Source: Pempheris klunzingeri (lineage: Eukaryota; Chordata; Actinopteri; Acropomatiformes; Pempheridae). Taken from it: a DNA stretch of 64,000 nt. The translations under genes and the position numbers were made by a program. The stretch covers positions 18,365,618-18,429,617 of the forward strand of contig NC_092013.1 of assembly GCF_042242105.1 (NCBI RefSeq). Direction: 5' to 3'. Positions 56,850-64,000 of this stretch are shown here, piece after piece. Each line of letters starts with the position of its first letter. The stretch's first letter is position 1. Under the pieces are notes generated by a model. It saw only the letters and a program-made list of their open reading frames with translations, was not told where the DNA came from and made no database searches.

Positions 56850-59065
56850 CAGGCGGCCATGAGAACAGTGACAGGAGCAGAAGAAGAAGTAAGGTGCGGA
56901 TACAGAGCGACACAGTTTCATAGGGTGGAGCTTTGGGTCGATGGGTGGATCAACAAAACCTCACACTTTAACACCCGAGAAAGCTTTTTGTTTCCTCGTA
57001 ACCATAATGATAAACAAAGCGCACATTTTAACTCAAACCATGTTCTGTCCCTAAAACTAAGCAAACCATAACCACAGAGTTATCACATCATACAACACGT
57101 TTATTTGTGACAGTTTTGAATGGGACAAACAAGTCATGTCATTCTGCCAACATGGGCGTCAGATCAGAAAACTCTTCTAAGTGTCATTCTAAAGGGCACG
57201 GACAACATGAACTATTATTTTGTCAATTAGAGGATTTATTGTTGTTGTTAGTGCAGCTCAAAAGCAATCTGTCATGAGACGCTTCTTTTCTGGTAAATGT
57301 CCATCTCTTTCAAACACGCTCCATTTGTAACAGCTGAGCAAACCTCAGTGACGTCGCTACAGTCTCTTATTTTCTCAGAAATTATACAACTGTGTTCACA
57401 AGCTGAGTAGGATTTCCCAAAATAAGAAAAATCAGTGAAGTGCTCCTTTAAATATTTCTTCACTTATGCACTGTGAACATTTGGCCGTGGTCTGTAATGC
57501 GAGAGTTTAATGGCTGTAAATCATACTCAAATAACTAAAAATGATCAGCTTCAACTCATTTCACTATCACATCAATTAAACTGATGCTTCTACTTCAGAA
57601 GCTAAAGGCAGAGCTGAAACAATTAGACGACTAACAGAAAGTTAATCTTTTTTAATGAAAGATTAATTGTTTCATTTTATAAGCATCAAAGCCAAACACC
57701 TTCTGGCTCCGACCTCTTACATGTAAAGCTGCTCTCCTTTGTTATGTGTATAATCGGGTTTGGGACTGTTGCTTGGACAAAACTAGAAAAGTAGAAATTT
57801 GTTGACGTCAACTTGGGATCTGGAAAAAGTAAATTTCACATGAAATTAATCATCAGATAATAAAAATAACTGTTGCAGCCCTCACGGAATTGAGTAATTT
57901 ATATTACTAAAGTTAGCATTTATTTAAAGCCAATTATATAGTGATAATATTTTAAAAGTACATTAGTGAGCATCAGACATGAGCATCATGTGGAGATAAA
58001 AAAAAAAAAAAAAGTCCCTTCGGTTTTTCCCTTTATTACCTAAAGTACAAAAAACCAGAGTATCAGGTTGTTGAGCAAGAATTTACCTCAGGACTTCAAC
58101 CTCGCAGGGTCCTTGTCTGTGCTGGCATAGCGAACACGAGGTAACACTGGCAGTGTCACTGACAGCTGGCACCACGCAGGGTGCAAGTCATAGAGAAAAC
58201 ATGTTTTCTCGTGATGTTCTCTGTAGGCAAACAGTACTACGCAATACCCTCCTCTCTGACCTCGCTTATGCGTGTATTTGTACCGTAATAAATGTGTTAT
58301 GGAGGATGTGTGCTTGTGCTATTTGCTCATCAGAGGTACTTAATCTGCTGGACTTCTTTTTGTTCACATTAGATATCAGCTGAAATATAAACTCTGCTGC
58401 ATTTGCTGCGTATGAACCAATATGTTTTGTCAGGCAATTTATGGGAAAATTACAGAATTAATTAGGATTAATTAAATTAAATTGATACATAGATGTAATT
58501 CAGAAGTAAACATAATGAAAAAAAACAGCTGATTAGTTGGATGAGGGTAAAGGAACATGACACATAGAAGTGACTGAATGTACTCATTCAGGGAACATCA
58601 CATCATAATTAAATACCTGCACACAGTGTCAGCAGCTCTGTCTTGGGTCCTTATAAAATATGAAATAACAACAACAAAAAATCCCTTATGCCCTCATCTT
58701 CAGAGAAAAAAGAATAAATAAGTAAACCAAACAAATAAATGAAAAAAATTGAAAACATTGTCGAGTTATATAAAATATAACTTAAGCAGATTTTTCTGTG
58801 CTATTACTACTGGTGCTCCTAGTGCTGGATAGCTGATTTGTTAGACTGGGGCCTCCAGAATTGACTGAATGCCTCGGATTGAAACCCTGATTCTTGACAC
58901 ACTGAACACTCGGCTCTCCCCTTCATCATCCCTTCTTTTAGATATCACTTTGAGTACTGCATGACTCAATTTTCTCTGTTTCTTACACTAGCGAGGGCTC
59001 TGTGGTCGGGACGTCAGCAGGCAGAGAGATAAGTGATGAACTGAGATAGGGGGCAGCTGACCCTC
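56850..59065. other. Intergenic region right of the LINE
   Basis: AT-rich, with one copy of the MITE-like repeat at 57611-57888. No exon was recognised. The right end may be the 3' UTR of the tentative gene at 59066-59641, but I saw no clear minus-strand AATAAA close by. Confidence 0.45.
57611..57888. repeat. Copy of the MITE-like repeat
   Basis: Begins gagctgaaacaattagacgactaacagaaag and ends caataactgttgcagccctc-like sequence (taaaaataactgttgcagccctca). It contains ggactgttgcttggacaaaac and the terminal gcagccct expected of the family. Confidence 0.65.
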
Positions 59066-59641
59066 TCAGGCAGCAGTGGAGTCATCAGCACGCGGGACAG
59101 GCAAACCCAGTGACTCAAACTCACTCATGTCCAAATTGACTGACAGGTCAGTGAGTTCGACGATTGGATTTGAAGCTACTCCGTACGCAGGGGTGAAGGA
59201 GGCACGTGTGAAGGAGAAACACGGCATGCACATACACAAAGATGCACATTCATAAAAAATGCACTCATGCACACAGTGAACAGTGAGAGACCCCCATGCT
59301 CCTGGAAAAATAATGTAGAGGCCAGAGAGGAGGAGATTAGTTAGGATCCATGGTAGAGATGAAAATGCTTCATACAGTCTAAGCGGTCATATAATGCCAC
59401 TGACCCAGAATGTGAGGTGCCCCCTTCCTTCAAAGCCCACTCTTACACTAAGAATGAAAATATTTACAACAGAGCACGAGTTAAGTGATATAAGGAGCAC
59501 CTCTCCACCCCATCCTCCTCCTCTTGCCCTACATCACACCAACTCACCGTGCAGCAGTGTTGCTTTCGCAGAATTCGCAGAGATGCTCCACAATATTATC
59601 GCCAGAGCGGGCAAGAGAGTCTCACCGTTAAACAACTTCAT
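59066..59641 (-). CDS. Tentative two-exon gene for a small secreted protein
   Basis: Not recognised as any known family. Exon 59548-59641 starts at an ATG and encodes 31 residues with a signal-peptide profile: MKLFNGE, then hydrophobic TLLPALAIILWSISA, then small residues (NSAKA). It ends at the donor CACG/gtgagt in phase 1. After a 246-bp intron, a strong acceptor (pyrimidine-rich, tttttccag) at 59302-59303 opens exon 59066-59301 in the matching phase. The second exon stays open to TGA at 59066 and includes a cysteine-rich stretch (six Cys within about 18 residues), then an acidic C-terminus (LTDLSVNLDMSEFESLG). Joined length is 109 aa. CpG dinucleotides are more frequent in the first exon than in the flanks. 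Against it: no homologue comes to mind, the cysteine-rich part overlaps low-complexity TG-rich DNA, and no clear poly(A) signal follows. A chance frame is quite possible. Confidence 0.28.
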
Positions 59642-61929
59642 GTATCACTCTCAATTTCAATATGTGCTGATTCGCTGCACATTCTGTGTGGCCTTGATAG
59701 AGCATTCAAATTCTTGACATCAAGCCAATGTTAATGTCATGACATAAGTATTTGTGACACTGTCAGACAAGGGTTTTATTTATTTGTTGGGTCTCACAAT
59801 AGCCAATAGATTATTGACTCTGGCCAGAAAGTGGGTCATTCCTATTGATAGAGATGATGGGGAAGGGCTGGAGCTGGTGCTGGAGCTGGTAAAGAAGGAG
59901 ATATATGTGAACTTGCTGACCTCCTCCTATACACTGAGGCTGCTGTAGCTGCTCAGTATCTGGGTCAGGATTCCCTGGATGGAGGAGGGCCCAGTCGATG
60001 TCGAGTTATTTCATTATATAAATGAAAAATTTGCCAGTTTGTGGTGGAAGTTCACCAAAGTTAATGAGTCATTGAGATTCATTCTCAGTACTAAACTTCA
60101 TAGCAATCTGTCTTATTGTTGGTGAAACATTTCACTCAGATCCATCACCTGGGGAACATGAATGTATTCATATACTCATGGAAACCCACAAGATATTTTC
60201 CTCTGGAAACCCTACGTCTGACGTGTTGGGTTATTATTGGGCCGATGTCATGTAGCCTGAACCTGGCAATAGCATTGTCACTGTGAGTATATTAGCGTGC
60301 TGACATCAGCATTTAGCTCAAAGCTGTTGCTGTACCTGAACGCAGCGTTGCAGAGCAGCTAGCATGGCTGTAGACTCTTAGTCTTGTTTGAGCTTCACTC
60401 AAGATCAATCAGTCAATCTTCACTCTGGCTGCACTAAAAAACTATATGGCCAGTTGTCAAAAACACGTATTGTTTGCTGTATGTAAATGGGCTGCATGTT
60501 CACAGGGTAACTGGGTCATGCACACTCTTAGAGAAGCTCGAACCGTCACTGACTGGTCGTCCTTGTGTTTGTTCTGCTGGTTACAGTGCAGAAGCACCTT
60601 GAAAGAACAAAGAATATCTGTCCAAAGATAGCAGGCAATGGGATCTGATATGCAGCCAAAGACACTAACTTACTGTATGTGCTGCCCTACTTCTTGCATA
60701 TATGGAGCCAATAGGTCAACAGGTATGATTGTCTGTGGAATTCAATGACCAGTTAGTGGAAGAGTGCAACAAGTTCAGTAGTATTTGATTAGGTCACTGG
60801 TTACAATGAAGTACTTAAAGTATGTGTGATGTTAAGGTATTGGTGATGTTTTCTGTTGGTGTTGTCAACAATTTGACCCAAGTCCCTGACTGAGATGATA
60901 AGAATGGCACCTTAATTTCAGTTAATTTAAACTTATCAAAAAAGAAAAGGTGATTTGATCCACACACAATAATAATGAATATAAGTAATTTTAAAAAAGC
61001 ACATTACACCAGAATTACTCCACGGTAGTTATGTCACAATCTCTGTCATAACCCCAAATCAACTCGTTGATTACATCGTTGGCACACTCTGGTACACTTT
61101 GACCTCTCCACTGACCTGGGCCTCAGAAGTAAATTTGTTAAAGTTTTGACCCCTAGATACAGTGTACCCCCACGGCCCCATCAACCCATCGCCCGGCCAC
61201 TGTTATCTTATCATTATAAACAGACGCTCTGGGTGGATGTCATCATGCACCGATGTCCTGTCAGCCTGCCTGCTGGTGGGCATTCAGAGGAGACCGTGCA
61301 AGGCAGAACAGAGATAGATTTGGCGTCCAGTGGACAAACATGTCTCAGATTGCCCCATTTGAGCTTCATGGTGGTTAGTGACTAAAGAGCTGGCCCTTAT
61401 TGCCGCCCAGCAGAACAATGACCGTTTAAGACAGAACAAACTATGTGCTCTGTAACGGAGCCTGCGTCTCGAACCAACAGAGTGTAAATTGTAAATTAAC
61501 AAATGCTATTAGTATTGAAGAGTCCAAATTATTTTATATGTTCAAAAAATTCATTGCCCACTGGTTTCCAAACCTTTTTGCCACCCTTCGCAAGTTTTGT
61601 TAGGTATGGAAACATAATTGATACATGGATTATATTCCCTTGCACAGCAAGGCCGTATACACGATGGTTTATGTGTGTGTATTATGAAGGGACCACACCT
61701 TTCATTTCATTGTGCAACCCTGTGTTGTAAAGTGACAAATAAATGAACCTTGAACCTTTTATGAAATGAGGCAATATCTATAAAAATTTAGAACACTGCA
61801 AGGTTTATTAAAGGAGGAGGAGGAGGTGAAATGATGTGCCCTATTTCTTTGGAGTATGTGGCTAATTCCTACACGTTACACCTTTAAATGAATGCTTATT
61901 TTACACTAATGTTACTGTCTGTGTCATCT
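59642..61929. other. Intergenic region
   Basis: Contains repeat family B copy 3 (59990-60390). The remainder shows no exon with splice support; open frames near 60.4-60.6 and 61.1-61.7 kb have no family resemblance. Confidence 0.45.
59990..60390 (+). repeat. Dispersed repeat family B, copy 3
   Basis: Contains aaacttcatagcaatctgtct, then gagtatattagcgtgctgac, atcagcatttagctcaaagc and agctagcatggctgtagactc, in the order of the copy at 19860-20390. Confidence 0.5.
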
Positions 61930-63040
61930 GCTACCAAGACACGGACCTTGCATCAAGGATTCAGCAGCTGGCAGCACCAAACATTGAACAAACAGGTGAA
62001 ATCTCATCAGTCTGGCAGAATCTTTCCAGAATCTTCAGTTCTGCAACGCTTGGGATGATATTGGGTTAATTTCCCACTGTAGTGCAGTCAGACAACAACA
62101 ACTACCTCCCAGGTTCTCCTGCATACATGTTCAGGGCACACTTCTGCTACTTCCAGCAGGTGAGAACATCTTGAATGATCCCATGCTGGGCTCAGATGCT
62201 GTTTTGCTAGCACAGAGTAGTTGAAGTGCGTTACACGTATTCAACTTGCTGATAAAACCCCCCAACCTCTCTTACTGCTTATGCCCTTGTTTACCACAAG
62301 CTGCAATGTGTGTGTGCACTGCAGCTGAGTTCTGGCATCTCTGCCAGTCTCATGCCTTTGATCAAGTTTGCACCACTGTGCACAAACACCACTCTGTCTT
62401 GTCTAATTTACCAATGGTCCATCACGTAAAGAAACTGCTTGTAGATGTCGTCCCCGGTGTGGGAGCCAGACATGGCCTTCACATTTAAGACTACCTGTTT
62501 CCTTTTGCTAGTCACTGTCTATAAAATGACATGTTAGACTCATTACTGATTCAGCTCCAGGCTGTGGTGTAGTGGGTGCTTTCATTTTCCTCACAGACGT
62601 TTGCGTGCACACTGTCCACCAAGTCTGTGCAACTGTGTGCTTAACTTTTAAGGCCATACCTTGACTCTGCTACAGCCATGAAACTGATGAAAGCCCTGGT
62701 CAGAAATAACCATGAAGGGCTGGTTGTCAGTAGTAATCATTTCTGTTATTAAAGTGTAAAGTGTTTTTGATCTGGGATCTGAGTTTTGCCATTTTCTTTG
62801 AGCATTAAATATCTGTGCTACAGTAGGCTGAGGTGAGTCAGCTCTCACTGCATCTCCTTTTTTCTTTTGTGCTTCTTTACAAGAAGAGACGTGGTTACAC
62901 TTCTGGTGATCCCAGATGTTTGTGGTGGGGGGGTTTTCTTCCCTATTTCAGCCCCCATGCTCACCAAAATGCAGAAGATATTGCACACGGTGTTATATAA
63001 CTGCCATAAGGGACTAGATTTCTGTCCAGCCACCTCTATT
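61930..63040 (-). pseudogene. Decayed BED-finger/hAT transposase (ZBED-like)
   Basis: Read on the minus strand from about 63033 downward. The first part resembles a BED zinc finger (SSPLWQLYNTVCNIFC, with a KKHKRKK end). It is followed by QIFNAQRKW and LITEMITTDNQPFMVISDQG, close to the transposase phrase around DxQPF in hAT/ZBED proteins. Further down come LTCHFID, a diverged GSHTGDDI phrase, and LIKGMRLAEMPELSC with AHTLQLVVNKGISS, a hallmark stretch of hAT transposases. These blocks are in the right order but in different frames with stops between them, so this is a dead DNA transposon. Terminal inverted repeats and target duplication were not located. Confidence 0.65.
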
Positions 63041-63230
63041 AAAATGTAATATACATGCTATCTTAGCCAATAATATGTTGTTTTAGGTTTTTTTTTGTTA
63101 TTTCTATTATTGAAATAGAAAAATACATCATACTTGGGATGACAACATTGTGATAGAGCAGAGATTCTGTTCCCCGAATCCACTACTATTTATCATTAAG
63201 CACTTTGCTAAGTTAGCTTGGTGTATTGAG

Positions 63231-63276
<46 letters not shown>

Positions 63277-64000
63277 ACACATACAGGGAGAGAGACACAT
63301 ATACGAGCACTAAAACATTATGTTAGCCAGATGGCCATAACATTCCTTCCCCAAAATGCTGTTGGCAAGTTGATAGTGTTAACTTTTGAACTCCTCTTAA
63401 TGTAAGCCCACTGGTTGAATCTCTAACCCATTAGTAAATGCAACCGACTGTAACTAACGTTGGGTATCTGATAACTAAAAGATCAACTGGTTACGGTAAC
63501 AGATTGTTAACTTGAGATGAGAGGAAGGTTTGTCAATCCTTTGTTGATCCGCTGCTTCTGCTGGCTGGCTATTAACGCTAACTCTGCTGCTAGCAAACCC
63601 TTGCACTTTCATGATCGTGTATATGAGCGTTATGTAATGTGCTTGACAACCACACAACAACAATAAAAGACTTTATAATTACTTGCTTATCATCCCACAG
63701 TAATCCCAAATGACAAATCTGCTAAATGTTTTACGATCCCAGCTTGTTGGAAGTAGGCCTACGGGTGGGGGCTTTGAACAACCACACTTTTTGCGCCCTG
63801 TTAACTAGTTTAGCTGGTTGCTAACAATAGACTTCTCAACTGATTTTATTTGTATTTTACTCTAAAAGTCTGGAATCATTTAATCGTACAAACAGTAAAC
63901 ATTCTTATTGATCTCATTCTTATTGATAGTGGCCAATTAAATATAATGAGCATTGAAGCTGTTTTCTCTTTGGTAATGTTATATCTAGCATTGGCACGTT
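63041..64000. other. Right-edge intergenic DNA
   Basis: AT-rich, with a CA microsatellite at 63232-63284. No exon was recognised before the window ends. Confidence 0.5.
63232..63284. repeat. (CA)n microsatellite
   Basis: Continuous CA units with two CATA interruptions near the right end. Confidence 0.95.

Noticed and set aside
62246..62488. 80-codon plus-strand frame
   Set aside because: It is antisense to the decayed hAT transposase, which explains the sequence better on the minus strand.

Overview
This is a gene-rich stretch of a teleost (ray-finned fish) nuclear genome. The best match is a spiny-rayed (percomorph) species. I infer this from compact intron-split vertebrate genes with consensus GT-AG borders, abundant CA/TG microsatellites, and repeat families that I recognise as typical of percomorphs. 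The species itself cannot be read from the sequence.

Four vertebrate genes lie in the same orientation on the minus strand. From high to low coordinates they are cyp24a1 (11 coding exons, 45347-50723, 513 aa, mitochondrial vitamin D 24-hydroxylase), nfatc2 (10 coding exons, 28891-38562, 891 aa, calcineurin-regulated transcription factor), manbal (2 coding exons, 25070-27285, 86 aa, small single-pass membrane protein) and src (11 coding exons, 5467-15007, 542 aa, non-receptor tyrosine kinase). Every exon border was placed by hand from splice sites and reading phase, and each gene joins into one open frame. In human, MANBAL and SRC are neighbours on 20q11, while NFATC2 and CYP24A1 are on 20q13, so this window packs together genes that are spread along one human arm.

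Region by region: 1-2594 is intergenic with microsatellites. 2595-5466 is the probable src 3' UTR. 5467-23260 is src with a long first intron and a CpG-rich 5' exon near 23.3-23.9 kb. 24.7-27.85 kb is manbal with an ETS-type promoter. 28.4-38.9 kb is nfatc2. 39-44.3 kb is repeat-rich intergenic DNA with a damaged tRNA-Thr(TGT)-like gene and an L2-type LINE scrap. 44.3-51.1 kb is cyp24a1 with a TATA box, a CCAAT box and a DR3 element resembling a vitamin D response element. 52.7-56.85 kb is a dead L1/Tx1-like LINE flanked by a clear 16-bp target-site duplication. 59.07-59.64 kb holds a tentative two-exon gene for a small secreted protein. 61.9-63.05 kb is a decayed BED-finger/hAT transposase on the minus strand.

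The most interesting item is an 18-nt candidate exon at 12243-12260, between the two src SH3 exons. It has its own acceptor and donor, keeps the frame, and would insert six residues ending in Arg exactly where mammalian neuronal N1-Src carries its six-residue insert. Other points of note are a Glu-to-Ala change at the Src kinase hinge, a foldback repeat filling part of the cyp24a1 3' UTR, and a mobile element that ends within a few bases of a src 5' splice site. All functional statements come from reading the sequence and from family knowledge. No database search was possible.
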